In this document: positions 41,232 to 50,455 of the stretch, in pieces
Numbering within the stretch: position 1 is the first letter of the stretch
Layout of the letters: every line of letters begins with the position of its first letter
Assembly (NCBI RefSeq): GCF_000403455.2
Contig: NZ_KE159794.1
Location: 186,001-250,000 of the forward strand
Direction: 5' to 3'
DNA: 64,000 nt
From: Dorea sp. 5-2
Lineage (GTDB): Bacteria; Bacillota; Clostridia; Lachnospirales; Lachnospiraceae
Notes under the pieces: generated by a model
What the model was told of the DNA's origin: nothing
The model's input: only the letters and a program-made list of their open reading frames with translations
Database searches by the model: none
Program-made: the position numbers and the translations under genes

Positions 41232-41665
41232 AGTCTGCGTCCTTTTCCAATAGTTTTGTCCATCTTCACCGTCGTTCCTTTCCCCGGTTCCGAGACTACC
41301 GTGAGATGATCCATGAAAGCTTCCATGAAGGAAAAGCCCATCCCGGACCGCTCAAGCTCCGGCCTTGTGGTAAAGAGCGGTTCCATCGCCTGTTTCACGT
41401 CTTCTATTCCTTTTCCCGTATCTTCGATCTCCAGATATAAGGTCTTTCCTTCCGTGCGGCAGCGGATACAGATACTATGTACTTCATTCTCATATCCGTG
41501 GATGATGGCGTTGGTCACCGCCTCGGACACCGCGGTCTTCACATCCGACACCTCCTCCACCGTAGGGTTTAGCGACGTCATAAACGCCGCTACTGTTACT
41601 CTGGCAAATGATTCGTTAGAAGAGCGGCTGTCAAATATCAGCTGCATCTCATTGGTATGTTCCAT
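41210..41665 (-). CDS. spoIIAB: Anti-sigma F factor SpoIIAB
   Basis: A 151-aa GHKL-type serine kinase that holds sigma F and phosphorylates SpoIIAA. It shows the N-box AVSEAVTNAIIHGY near 44-57, G1 IEDTGKGIED near 80, and G2 RSGMGFSFMEAFMD. It starts one codon after the spoIIAA stop behind GAGGAGGAAAAG. Confidence 0.96.
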   Translation of the reverse strand: MEHTNEMQLIFDSRSSNESFARVTVAAFMTSLNPTVEEVSDVKTAVSEAVTNAIIHGYENEVHSICIRCRTEGKTLYLEIEDTGKGIEDVKQAMEPLFTTRPELERSGMGFSFMEAFMDHLTVVSEPGKGTTVKMDKTIGKGRRLWTEQSL

Positions 41666-41977
41666 CTACTTTTCCTCCTCATAGATCTGCATGATTTTTG
41701 TTACTCCCGACATCGTCAATATCTTCTTCATTCTTTCATTCGTATGCACTGCGCACACTTCTCCTCCCAGCATATAGATCCGCTTATACCGTCCCATGAT
41801 CACGCCGATCCCTGAACTATCCATGAAATTTGTCTCCTTAAAATCAAATATCACATAACGGATATGGTTATGCTCGATCAGATAATCCGACTCTTTCCTG
41901 ATCTCTTCCGCATTGTGATGATCCAGCTCATTGGGAAGGAATACCGTCAGGCAGTTCTCCTGTACCTGATATTTCAT
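41666..41977 (-). CDS. spoIIAA: Anti-sigma F factor antagonist SpoIIAA
   Basis: A 103-aa STAS-domain protein with NELDHHNAEEIRKESDYLIE and the phosphorylated serine motif TNFMDSSGIGVIMGRYK near 54-70. When unphosphorylated it frees sigma F from SpoIIAB. ATG 41977 has AAAGGAGGAGCAGT upstream. A longer frame from 42073 runs into the palindromic region and is not used. A clear sigma-H or 0A-box promoter could not be picked out by eye. Confidence 0.95.
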   Translation of the reverse strand: MKYQVQENCLTVFLPNELDHHNAEEIRKESDYLIEHNHIRYVIFDFKETNFMDSSGIGVIMGRYKRIYMLGGEVCAVHTNERMKKILTMSGVTKIMQIYEEEK

Positions 41978-42042
41978 ACTGCTCCTCCTTTCATTCCTGT
42001 ACTCCGGAACATGTCCGAAAAGCGCTTTGCGGCAATCATAAA

Positions 42043-42139
42043 AGGGCTGCCGCAAAATGCAGCTCATACACAATATATGGCATTGATCCTACAATCCTTA
42101 TCCACATATTGTATATAAACTGTATTTTGCGACAGCCCT
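42043..42139 (-). repeat. 97-bp imperfect palindrome upstream of spoIIAA
   Basis: Two 38-bp arms (42043-42080 and 42102-42139) differ at seven positions, all transitions. In minus-strand RNA six of the seven become G-U pairs, so a nearly continuous 38-bp hairpin with a 21-nt loop can form between the TPR gene and spoIIAA. A TTATCCACA string (DnaA-box consensus) spans the loop and arm at 42098-42106. It could be a strong terminator, a folded MITE-like element or an RNA-level regulator. Confidence 0.65.
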
Positions 42140-42161
42140 CTCCTTCGTATATCAAGACGGA

Positions 42162-43511
42162 TTATTCTTCTTCCTCTTCTTCGGCGCCTCCATTCTGAGC
42201 GTCCAGCGCCTCCTTGGCGTTCTTCGCGGCATCCGTATCCGGATAACTTTCTATCAGCTTCTGGTACTTCAGATTCGCCTGGTCCTGATCGCCGCTGTTC
42301 TCATACGCCTGGGCGAGAAGAAGCATCGCGCCGCCGTCGTCATAGCCTTCGTCCATCTTCATCACCTGTTCAAGATTCACTATGGCGGTGTCATAATTTG
42401 CCACTTCGACATTCTGCTTCGAAGTCGTATAAAGCGAAGAACACAGACGCGGGTAGAGCGTCTCGGTGATCTCATCAAAGCTCTTTCTGCCTTCCGTCCC
42501 CAGGGAATCCGGGTTCACCTTGAGAAGCTCCTCAAGCATCGCCGCGTCACTCATATCATTCGCCAGATAATGCGCCTTCATGACCATCACGATCTCGTAA
42601 CTTTCCTGGGTAGAAGCCGCCGTTGCCTGCACATTCTCTGTCTCTTCACTGGTTGACCGGTATCCGTCAAGCTCCTTTTTCAGCGCGCTGATCTGGGCGG
42701 TCTGGGTCGCTATCTGATCGCTGAACTCTACGGTCTGTATATTCGCCTTCTCCTGGCGCGACGATGTGATCGCCGGCAGGATCAGAAACCACATCACAGC
42801 CACGCCCACTGCCAATCCAAGTGTAATATTCAGGATCGTATGCAGCCCTGCGTTATCCTTGAGCGTATTCGACACCGGCTGGATGATCATCTCATTTCCC
42901 AGATTATAGGTGATCGTATGCTTGTCCTTCTTCTCTCCTTCTTTTATCTTGACATTCCTCGACCTGCGGATCTGGTTCAGTTCGTGCAGGCAGCGGAGCG
43001 TGAATTCGTTCGTGGTATCTAATTTGTGCGCCGTACGGATCGACTGTCTCGCATAGGCGTACTGCTCTGTGTGCATGTAGATCAAGGCAAGGAGTTGGTG
43101 CGCCTTCACAAAAGACGGATGTGCGGTCACTGCTTTCTTAAGCTGGATAATGGCAAGATCCTCGCCATTCTGCCTGCAGTATTCCAGAGACTGGTTATAT
43201 CTCTTCACCGCCTGATTTATCGCCTCTAGTTCTCCTTCCTTCTCCCGTAACTTCTGTATGTAATAATTCGCGATGTTATCATGGGACTGAAAATTCTTGC
43301 TGAGGATCCACTCCACAAGCGCCTCCATCACATCGCCTCTTCCGTAATACACAAGCCCAAGCAGATTCCTAGCCGCGATATTGTCCCTGTTATATTGTAA
43401 ACTCTTCTTCAACGAAGTGACAGCTCCGGACAGATCCCGGATCTTCGCTTTCTTCAATCCGTCGTTATACCAGTGCATAGACTGGTAGGAAAGCTTTGTT
43501 GTATAATCCAT
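42162..43511 (-). CDS. TPR-repeat membrane protein
   Basis: A 449-aa protein. The N-terminal TPR block lies at about 1-180 (YNDGLKKAKIRDLSGAVTSL, NLLGLVYYGRGDVMEALVEW, LLALIYMHTEQYAYARQS). One TM helix sits at about 232-255 (LNITLGLAVGVAVMWFLILP), followed by a coiled coil (EFSDQIATQTAQISALKKEL). A C-terminal TPR block (NYDTAIVNLEQVMKMDEGYD) ends in a poly-Glu tail. It lies in an operon with folC and the 44-aa gene. A scaffold role at the membrane is likely, and no enzymatic motif is present. Confidence 0.8.
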   Translation of the reverse strand: MDYTTKLSYQSMHWYNDGLKKAKIRDLSGAVTSLKKSLQYNRDNIAARNLLGLVYYGRGDVMEALVEWILSKNFQSHDNIANYYIQKLREKEGELEAINQAVKRYNQSLEYCRQNGEDLAIIQLKKAVTAHPSFVKAHQLLALIYMHTEQYAYARQSIRTAHKLDTTNEFTLRCLHELNQIRRSRNVKIKEGEKKDKHTITYNLGNEMIIQPVSNTLKDNAGLHTILNITLGLAVGVAVMWFLILPAITSSRQEKANIQTVEFSDQIATQTAQISALKKELDGYRSTSEETENVQATAASTQESYEIVMVMKAHYLANDMSDAAMLEELLKVNPDSLGTEGRKSFDEITETLYPRLCSSLYTTSKQNVEVANYDTAIVNLEQVMKMDEGYDDGGAMLLLAQAYENSGDQDQANLKYQKLIESYPDTDAAKNAKEALDAQNGGAEEEEEE

Positions 43512-43531
43512 GTACGAACCTCTATCCTCTT

Positions 43532-43666
43532 CTACTTGGTCTGTTCTACTACCTCACGCAGGATATCCGTCATATCCGTCAGATCCTCCTGATAAACCGC
43601 CTGTTCCAGATCTTCTACCTCCAGGCTTGGCTGGAACTTCTTAAGCTCCTCTTCAAAATTAAGCAC
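43532..43666 (-). CDS. 44-aa acidic small protein, GTG start
   Basis: Starts at GTG 43666 behind AGGGGGCGGCAACC and ends at TAG 43532-43534. The peptide is acidic and helical (MLNFEEELKKFQPSLEVEDL, then ending LREVVEQTK). It lies 15 nt after the folC stop and 20 nt before the TPR gene, in the same direction, so tight spacing supports translation. I recognise no family. Cotranscription with the TPR membrane protein suggests a partner role. Confidence 0.6.
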   Translation of the reverse strand: MLNFEEELKKFQPSLEVEDLEQAVYQEDLTDMTDILREVVEQTK

Positions 43667-43681
43667 GGTTGCCGCCCCCTT

Positions 43682-45076
43682 TCAGTCACTATTTAAACAT
43701 TTCTTGATCATTCCGGCAAGATACAGCGACCCCAGGCAATAGATATCGCCTTCCCCGTCTCTCAGCGCTTCTGCCGCACTAAGAGCCTCTTTCGTATCCT
43801 TCTTCCAGACTACCGGCTTATCTGTATACTTACGGAAGATCTGCGCCAGTTCTTCTGCCGGTACTCTTCTTACATCCTCTACTTCCGCGGTTACATAAGC
43901 CTTCGCGTCCACATTCCTGCACAGACACTCGATCATCTGCTCATATTTCTTATCTGCCACTGCCGAGAATACGATAACGCAGCTCTCCTTTCCGTCAAGC
44001 GCCCTTACACTCTCTGCGAAAGCCCGGACCGCTCCCGGATTATGGGCGCCGTCCAGGATCAGATGCGGCGCCGCCTCTTCCATCCGCCCTTCCCAACGGA
44101 CGGACGCTATTGCTTCCTGCCACCGCCTGTCCCTGCCTTGGTCTCTGGCGCTCTCCTTCAGAAGATATTCCGCCGTCTCCAGTGCGATCTCCGCATTCAT
44201 CGCCTGATAACACCCGCAGATCGGAACCCGGTAGATAACATATTCATCATACGCATTCATCCGGGAAAATGCAATATATTTTCGGGTAACTTCCTGGATT
44301 TCGAACGCATGATTCGATATTTCTTTACAGGGTGCGCCTTTTGCGGCTGCCGCCCGGCGGATAACCTTCGCCGCCTCTTCGTCGCTCCCGTCAAAGAATA
44401 CGGGCACATGATCCTTGATGATACCTGCCTTCTCGGAAGCGATCTGCGCCACCGTATCTCCCAGGATATCCGTATGGTCCAGGCTTATGGAGGTGATCAC
44501 CGAGACTGCCGGACACTCCGCCGCGTTCGTGGCGTCAAGCCTCCCTCCAAGCCCCGTCTCTAATATGATGTACTCCACATCCATCCGTTCAAATGCTTCC
44601 ATCCCCATACCGAACAGGAACTCGAAATAGGACGGATGTCCCGCGCCCTCTTCTTCCATCTCTCTTGCCGCGCTATATACACGGCAGAACACCTCATAAA
44701 ACATCTCGTCGCTGACCGGGACGTTATTCTTGCGTATCCGTTCATTGACAGAGATCAGATGCGGCGAGGTGAAGAACCCCGTCTCCTTTCCTTCGGCAAG
44801 GAACAGCGCCTGCAAAAAGGCGCAGACCGATCCTTTGCCGTTGGTCCCTGCCACATGGATGATCCTGCGGCAAGCCGAAGGATTCCCAAGCCTTCTTAAG
44901 AATTCCTTCGTGTGCTCCAGAGAATGCTTCTTCGTGAACCGCGGAAGCTCCGCTATATAAGCTGCCGCCGCCTGGTAATCCGCCGGGCATCCCTCTTCCA
45001 TTCCGCCGTCCATTCCATGCAGATACCTGTTATCCGGCAGACTGCCGCCTGCCTTCGTATCAGTCCTAGTCTTCAT
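43682..45076 (-). CDS. folC: Bifunctional folylpolyglutamate/dihydrofolate synthase
   Basis: A 464-aa Mur-ligase family enzyme that adds glutamate to folates. It has the ATP loop HVAGTNGKGSVCAFLQAL near 73-90, FTSPHLISVNERI, ILETGLGGRLDATN, ISLDHTDILGDTVAQIASEK, and LDGAHNPGAVRAF. The N-terminus is about 30 residues longer than usual. A second start near residue 26 (MEEGCPADYQ) is possible, but the first ATG has GAGGAA upstream. It begins one base beyond the stop of the LTA-synthase-like gene. Confidence 0.92.
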   Translation of the reverse strand: MKTRTDTKAGGSLPDNRYLHGMDGGMEEGCPADYQAAAAYIAELPRFTKKHSLEHTKEFLRRLGNPSACRRIIHVAGTNGKGSVCAFLQALFLAEGKETGFFTSPHLISVNERIRKNNVPVSDEMFYEVFCRVYSAAREMEEEGAGHPSYFEFLFGMGMEAFERMDVEYIILETGLGGRLDATNAAECPAVSVITSISLDHTDILGDTVAQIASEKAGIIKDHVPVFFDGSDEEAAKVIRRAAAAKGAPCKEISNHAFEIQEVTRKYIAFSRMNAYDEYVIYRVPICGCYQAMNAEIALETAEYLLKESARDQGRDRRWQEAIASVRWEGRMEEAAPHLILDGAHNPGAVRAFAESVRALDGKESCVIVFSAVADKKYEQMIECLCRNVDAKAYVTAEVEDVRRVPAEELAQIFRKYTDKPVVWKKDTKEALSAAEALRDGEGDIYCLGSLYLAGMIKKCLNSD

Positions 45077-45077
45077 C

Positions 45078-47282
45078 TTAGTCTTCCTCGTCCAGTTGTT
45101 CCACCCAGGACTTCGTCTTATCCGTCGCAGTTCCTTCCTGTACGATCAGCTCACCGTCCCGGTAGATATATTCGTCCGACTTCCTGAACAGTGTGTCGCT
45201 GGAGCCGTACTGGCACACCACGATCACATCTTCGTCCTCAAACACCGTCTCCGGCAGATCTATCCTGGTATTATTCAGAAATGTGGTCTTCTGCCGTTCC
45301 CCGTTCACATAGACTCTGCTGGATCTCGTGAAATTCTCACCATAAAGGCTGTATCCCTCTTCCAGATGCGCAATGACATTCCGAAGCGTCACATCCCTGA
45401 CTCCCATGACCATGTGCCCTTCCGTGATCGGCAGTTTCCCGCCGTAGACATACTGGTCGCCGTAGAGGATATCATATTGCAGAAGTTCCAGGTCCGCCAG
45501 GTAATTCTTCGTCTTCCTTCTCTCCTGGTGATAGTTGAACACCGTGCCGGAATGAATATCCAGACGCCCTAACACATCCGCCATGATCTGATAAGACGGA
45601 ATGTTGCGGTCTTCCTTCTCAAGCCCGATGTTGTCCCAGATCACATAATTCGTATTATACAGATAACGTCCTTTCAGGTCCTCTGCCTTAAGCCCCATGG
45701 TCGGAAGGTGATCCCCGTAGAATACGATCACCGACGGTTCTTGCCGCTCTTCCACTGCTTTCACCAGATTACCGGCGAACTCATCCATCTCATAGACCTG
45801 ATTGACATAATATTCCCATTTATTCCTGGTGGCTTCATCTGCGATACCTTCTACCAGGATCTTCGGATTCTCGATCTTCTTCACTTCCGGATAATCCCCA
45901 TGCCCCTGGACGCTGATGCCGAACACAAAGTCCTGCCCTTCCGTCGTATCCATGGCGTCCATGATATGCTGGATGAGGATATCGTCCTTCGCCCATCCGT
46001 TCTCCGTAGTCTGGAGGATGTTCATGAACTCCTTGCTCGTATAGCTGTCGAAACCTGTATTGTTAAACACTCTTGCCCTGCTGTAGAAATTACCGCCGTT
46101 GTTATGAAGCGCATGCGTTCCATATCCCAACGCGCCAAGCGCCGTCGCCGCGCTCTCGCTCACCCGGTTCTTGAGCACCGTCTTATACGGATACTCTCCC
46201 GGTCCGAAATACCGCAGATTCATGCCGGTCAGGACCTCGAACTCTGTATTCGCCGTCCCCGCGCCGATGGACGGCACTTTGAAATATCCCGACGAATAGT
46301 TCTCATACATGGCATGCAGATTCGGACAGGCATCCTCCGACGTCGTGAAGAATTCCGCTTCCGCCACATCGAAGTATGATTCCAACTGGATAAAGATAAT
46401 GTTCGGGAGTTCCGATTCGGAACGCCCCGTCTCGTTCCTTGTCATCTTCCCCTGATCGCTGATCTTCATGATCGTCTCTTCATTATATTCGTTCGGCTCC
46501 GTGATTCCGGTGTTGAACACGCTTGCCATAAAGCAGTACGGAAGCCCATAATCCTCATAGGCAAATGCGATGTTTCCAAAATAGGTCGATACAACTCTCT
46601 TCTCTACCGCCAGATCTGAGACGATCCCGTATACGGCAAACCAGGCGATAACACCTGCCAGCGCCCAGATCCTGCGGATCTTACCGTTGTACTGCCCTCC
46701 GCGCCTCCACATAGAGATCACCCAGATCACGACCGCCGTGATGCCGACCGCCAGTCCCACAAGCTCTGCTCCGTTAAAATAATTATTGATCAGAGTGATC
46801 CCGTCCTTTGCCACCTTAAAATCCTGCGCGTTAAAAGGCGTCACACGCTTCATCAGCATATAGCCGTTCGCCACGCCGAGCGCCAGCCACAGCACACTGA
46901 TGATGATACGCACGAACATCCTCCGTTTTACCAGATAGACGACGGAAAATGTTATAAATATCATAAACGCATTATACAGGAACACCACCGGTGTTCCTGT
47001 CATATAATTCCATGCCTCCACTGCCGAATGCCTGGATACCGCCTCGATCACAAAATTGATCACACATGCCAGAAGCGCATGAAATACCAGCGATATCCGG
47101 TTCATAAACTGATATGCCGGCTGCATCTTCCGGCCAAACGCACTGTTGCGCCTCTCTTCAAGGATCCTCTCGCGTCTCTCCTTCTTCGCCTTCCAGTATG
47201 CTTTCACATCTTCTCTTTTGATATTCCTCAATCTGAGAACCGTTCCTTTTATGTCTGGCTTTTTAACATGAAACTTCTTCAT
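45078..47282 (-). CDS. LTA synthase-family phosphoglycerol transferase (sulfatase fold)
   Basis: A 734-aa protein. After a basic cytoplasmic N-terminus come five TM helices within about 50-240. An extracellular sulfatase-like domain spans 290-630, with NIIFIQLESYFD (metal site), SIGAGTANTEFEVLTGM (catalytic Thr region), HALHNNGGNFYSR, ISVQGHGDYP and VIVFYGDHLPTMG. This is the family that polymerises glycerol phosphate from phosphatidylglycerol onto lipoteichoic acid or related glycolipids. A beta-rich tail of about 100 residues follows. ATG 47282 is preceded by AAAGGGGAGAAT. It is first in a run with folC. Confidence 0.9.
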   Translation of the reverse strand: MKKFHVKKPDIKGTVLRLRNIKREDVKAYWKAKKERRERILEERRNSAFGRKMQPAYQFMNRISLVFHALLACVINFVIEAVSRHSAVEAWNYMTGTPVVFLYNAFMIFITFSVVYLVKRRMFVRIIISVLWLALGVANGYMLMKRVTPFNAQDFKVAKDGITLINNYFNGAELVGLAVGITAVVIWVISMWRRGGQYNGKIRRIWALAGVIAWFAVYGIVSDLAVEKRVVSTYFGNIAFAYEDYGLPYCFMASVFNTGITEPNEYNEETIMKISDQGKMTRNETGRSESELPNIIFIQLESYFDVAEAEFFTTSEDACPNLHAMYENYSSGYFKVPSIGAGTANTEFEVLTGMNLRYFGPGEYPYKTVLKNRVSESAATALGALGYGTHALHNNGGNFYSRARVFNNTGFDSYTSKEFMNILQTTENGWAKDDILIQHIMDAMDTTEGQDFVFGISVQGHGDYPEVKKIENPKILVEGIADEATRNKWEYYVNQVYEMDEFAGNLVKAVEERQEPSVIVFYGDHLPTMGLKAEDLKGRYLYNTNYVIWDNIGLEKEDRNIPSYQIMADVLGRLDIHSGTVFNYHQERRKTKNYLADLELLQYDILYGDQYVYGGKLPITEGHMVMGVRDVTLRNVIAHLEEGYSLYGENFTRSSRVYVNGERQKTTFLNNTRIDLPETVFEDEDVIVVCQYGSSDTLFRKSDEYIYRDGELIVQEGTATDKTKSWVEQLDEED

Positions 47283-47377
47283 ATTCTCCCCTTTAGGGGT
47301 ATTCTGACTACCCCTCTATATGCTTGAATCCAACAATGCTCCCTGTACGGCAGGTACTTCACCCGTACCAACGGGAT

Positions 47378-50035
47378 TTATGCCTGTCTTGCCCTAAGAC
47401 TCGCAAGACGCTCGCATACCTGCTCCTTCATCTGTTTATACTTCTCAAGCTTCTCCCGTTCTTCCCGTACCTTTGCCTCCGGCGCCTTGCTGACAAACTT
47501 CTCGTTTTTCAGCATTCCTTCCGCACGGGCGATTTCCTTTGCAAGCCTTGCCTCTTCCTTCGTCAGACGTTCGGTCTCCTGCGCAAGATCGATCAATTCC
47601 TCAAGCGGAACATACACTGTCGCATCCGGCACCACGATGGATACCGCATCCTCTGCGATCCCTGTCTTGTCGCTTCGGATCAGGAACTCGTTCGCCGCCG
47701 CCATCATGACCGCCGAATGACGCAGCAAGGCAAGCCCGGTACCTAGCTCCTGGTCTCCACACACTACATAGATCGTCGCTTTGCGGGAATTCGGGACATT
47801 CATCTCGGCGCGTACGTTACGGACACCCCGGATGATCTCCTTATAATGCTCCACGGTATTCTCTGCCTCCGGGAAGTTCCTCGCCTCGTCATATACCGGC
47901 CACCGGGACATCATCAGCGATTCCTCTTCCGGGATCAGCTTGCTGTAGATCTCTTCCGATACGAAGGGCATATACGGGTGCAGAAGCTTCAAAGAATTCT
48001 TAAGCACCTCCCGCAGAACCCACAGTGCATTGTTGGCGCCCTGGGGATCTTCCTCGGCATGATAGATACGGTACTTCGCAAGTTCGATATACCAGTCGCA
48101 GAACTCGTCCCACAGGAAATCATAGATCTTAGAGAGTGCGATACCAAGCTCGAACTTGTCCATATTTTCCGTCACTTCTTTGATCAGGCTGTTGCACTTC
48201 GACAAGATCCAGCCGTCGCCCGGATGATCGTTAAAATTCTCCGGCTCTTTCAATTCCTTCCCTCCAAGATTCATCAGGATGAATCTTGACGCGTTCCATA
48301 CCTTGTTGGCGAAGTTCCTGCTCGCCTCCACCCTCTCATGGTAGAAACGCATATCGTTGCCGGGCGCATTTCCCGTCATGACCGTCATACGAAGGGCGTC
48401 TGCGCCGTACTGGTCGATGATCTCCAACGGGTCGATCCCATTTCCAAGAGATTTGCTCATCTTACGCCCCTGGGAGTCGCGGATCAGTCCGTGGATGAAG
48501 ACCGTATGGAACGGCGACTTGCCTGTATGTGCATATCCGGAGAATACCATCCGCACTACCCAGAAGAAGATGATATCATATCCTGTAACCAGTACGTCCG
48601 TCGGATAGAAATAGTCAAGATCCTCCGTATGCTCCGGCCACCCAAGCGTGGAGAACGGCCACAACGCGGAAGAGAACCATGTATCCAGGGTGTCCTCATC
48701 CTGGGTAAAATGCTTACATCCGCACTTCGGACATACTTCCGGCATCCCTCTTGACACAACGATCTCGCCGCACTCGTCACAATAGTACGCCGGAATCCTG
48801 TGCCCCCACCAGATCTGCCGTGAGATGCACCAGTCGCGGATATTCTCAAGCCAGCGCAGATATACCTTATCAAATCTTTCCGGCACGAACTTAAGCTCAC
48901 CGTTCTTGATCGCCTCGATCGCCGGCTTCGCAAGCTCCTCCATCCGCACAAACCACTGCTGCTTGATCAGCGGTTCCACCGTCGTCTTACATCTCTCGTG
49001 AGTTCCTACGTTGTGAGAGTGGGGAACAACCTTTACAAGATAGCCCTGTTCCTCCAGGTCTTTTACGATCGCCTTTCTCGCCTCGTAACGCTCCATGCCG
49101 GCATATCTGCCGCCCTGCCCGTTGATCGTGGCGTCATCGTTCATAATATTGATCTCGGGAAGATCGTGGCGCTTCCCCACCTCGAAGTCATTGGGGTCGT
49201 GCGCAGGCGTGATCTTCACCGCGCCGGTTCCGAATTCTTTATCTACATAATGGTCTGCCACGATCGGGATCTCCCGGTTCACAAGCGGCAGAAGCGCCTT
49301 CTTGCCTACGATGCCCTGGTATCTCTCATCGTCCGGATGTACCGCGATCGCCGTATCTCCCAACATGGTCTCCGGGCGGGTGGTCGCGATCTCGAGGAAT
49401 TCCTCCGTTCCCACGATCGGATACTTGATATGCCAGAAGAAGCCGTCCTGTTCTTCATGCTCTACCTCCGCGTCGGAGAGAGCCGTCTTGCAGACCGGGC
49501 ACCAGTTGATGATCCTGGATCCCTTATAGATATAGCCCTTCTCATACAGGCTTATGAATACCTCTTCCACCGCCTTCGAACAGCCCTCGTCCATCGTGAA
49601 CCGCTCCCTGTCCCAGTCACAGGATACGCCCAGCTTCTTAAGCTGTCCTTCGATGGTTCCCGCATACTCGTCCTTCCACTGCCAGGTCCTTTCAAGGAAC
49701 TTCTCACGTCCTAATTCCTTCTTATCGATACCCTCTTCCTTCAGCTGGTTGGTAACCTTTACTTCCGTGGAAATGGCGGCGTGATCCGTACCCGGCACCC
49801 ATAAGGCGTTGAATCCCTGCATCCTCTTGTAACGGATGATGATATCCTGCATGGTATTGTCAAGCGCATGCCCCATATGAAGCTTGCCTGTGATATTCGG
49901 CGGCGGCATCACCGTCGTAAATGGTTTCCTGCTTCTGTCCACTTCCGCGTGAAAGTATTTGTTCTCACACCATTTCTCATATAACCTAGGTTCCATCTCC
50001 TTCGGATTGTAAGTTGTCTGAAGCTCCTGTTTCAT
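47378..50035 (-). CDS. valS: Valyl-tRNA synthetase
   Basis: A class Ia synthetase of 885 aa. It has the HIGH motif as LHMGHALDNT near 54, the CP1 editing domain with a zinc-finger insertion (CDECGEIVVSRGMPEVCPKC), KMSKS in QGRKMSKSLGNGIDP near 530, the anticodon-binding helical domain, and the C-terminal coiled coil (LTKEEARLAKEIARAEGMLK). ATG 50035 is nine bases from AAGGAGGAA. An ATG two codons earlier is too close to it. A T-box leader lies upstream. Confidence 0.96.
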   Translation of the reverse strand: MKQELQTTYNPKEMEPRLYEKWCENKYFHAEVDRSRKPFTTVMPPPNITGKLHMGHALDNTMQDIIIRYKRMQGFNALWVPGTDHAAISTEVKVTNQLKEEGIDKKELGREKFLERTWQWKDEYAGTIEGQLKKLGVSCDWDRERFTMDEGCSKAVEEVFISLYEKGYIYKGSRIINWCPVCKTALSDAEVEHEEQDGFFWHIKYPIVGTEEFLEIATTRPETMLGDTAIAVHPDDERYQGIVGKKALLPLVNREIPIVADHYVDKEFGTGAVKITPAHDPNDFEVGKRHDLPEINIMNDDATINGQGGRYAGMERYEARKAIVKDLEEQGYLVKVVPHSHNVGTHERCKTTVEPLIKQQWFVRMEELAKPAIEAIKNGELKFVPERFDKVYLRWLENIRDWCISRQIWWGHRIPAYYCDECGEIVVSRGMPEVCPKCGCKHFTQDEDTLDTWFSSALWPFSTLGWPEHTEDLDYFYPTDVLVTGYDIIFFWVVRMVFSGYAHTGKSPFHTVFIHGLIRDSQGRKMSKSLGNGIDPLEIIDQYGADALRMTVMTGNAPGNDMRFYHERVEASRNFANKVWNASRFILMNLGGKELKEPENFNDHPGDGWILSKCNSLIKEVTENMDKFELGIALSKIYDFLWDEFCDWYIELAKYRIYHAEEDPQGANNALWVLREVLKNSLKLLHPYMPFVSEEIYSKLIPEEESLMMSRWPVYDEARNFPEAENTVEHYKEIIRGVRNVRAEMNVPNSRKATIYVVCGDQELGTGLALLRHSAVMMAAANEFLIRSDKTGIAEDAVSIVVPDATVYVPLEELIDLAQETERLTKEEARLAKEIARAEGMLKNEKFVSKAPEAKVREEREKLEKYKQMKEQVCERLASLRARQA

Positions 50036-50063
50036 TCTCATTTCCTCCTTGTATTCAGGTACT

Positions 50064-50375
50064 AAAAAACCGCCCTTTACTCTGTAAAGGGCGATTGAAC
50101 TTCGAATCGCGGTACCACCTTTATTCTATATGGAAGAAAAGCGATCTCTTCCATATTCTCATCTTATTCTGTAACGGGAACGACTCCGGGATGACCTACG
50201 CTTTCTCTGAAAGGATCAGCCATCCGGCTCCAAAGCTACCTTCCGCATCTCTGTTCTTAGGCGCTTCTCAGCCGTGGGAACTCTGCGTCAGCCGCAGTCT
50301 TCCCGGACGCCCTCTCTGTCAGAATGAAACTATGCGTACTCCTCTTCTTCAACGCCTTTGTTCTTTGAACTTTAA
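50064..50375 (-). promoter_or_regulatory. T-box leader of valS
   Basis: The leader contains the conserved T-box AAAGGTGGTACCGCG (minus strand, 50122-50108), followed by a terminator CGCCCTTTAC-AGA-GTAAAGGGCG (50093-50071) with seven Us. Upstream are the long stem I region and other hairpins. Uncharged tRNA-Val binding would favour the antiterminator. I did not settle the specifier codon by eye. Valine is assumed from the gene. This fills the 420-bp gap upstream of valS. Confidence 0.9.
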
Positions 50376-50380
50376 ACAGG

Positions 50381-50409
50381 ATTATAGACACCTGCAAGAT
50401 GTTTGTCAA
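50381..50409 (-). promoter_or_regulatory. Consensus promoter of the valS T-box transcript
   Basis: Perfect TTGACA (50409-50404), 17 bp, perfect TATAAT (50386-50381) on the minus strand. Confidence 0.88.
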
Positions 50410-50455
50410 GAAGTTTAAGGAATTTTCAGAAAGTCTTAAGGTGTTCCCGATCCAC

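Noticed and set aside
42098-42106. Perfect DnaA-box consensus TTATCCACA upstream of spoIIAA
   Set aside because: A single 9-mer is expected by chance about once in 130 kb counting both strands, and no second box is close. It also lies inside the palindrome.
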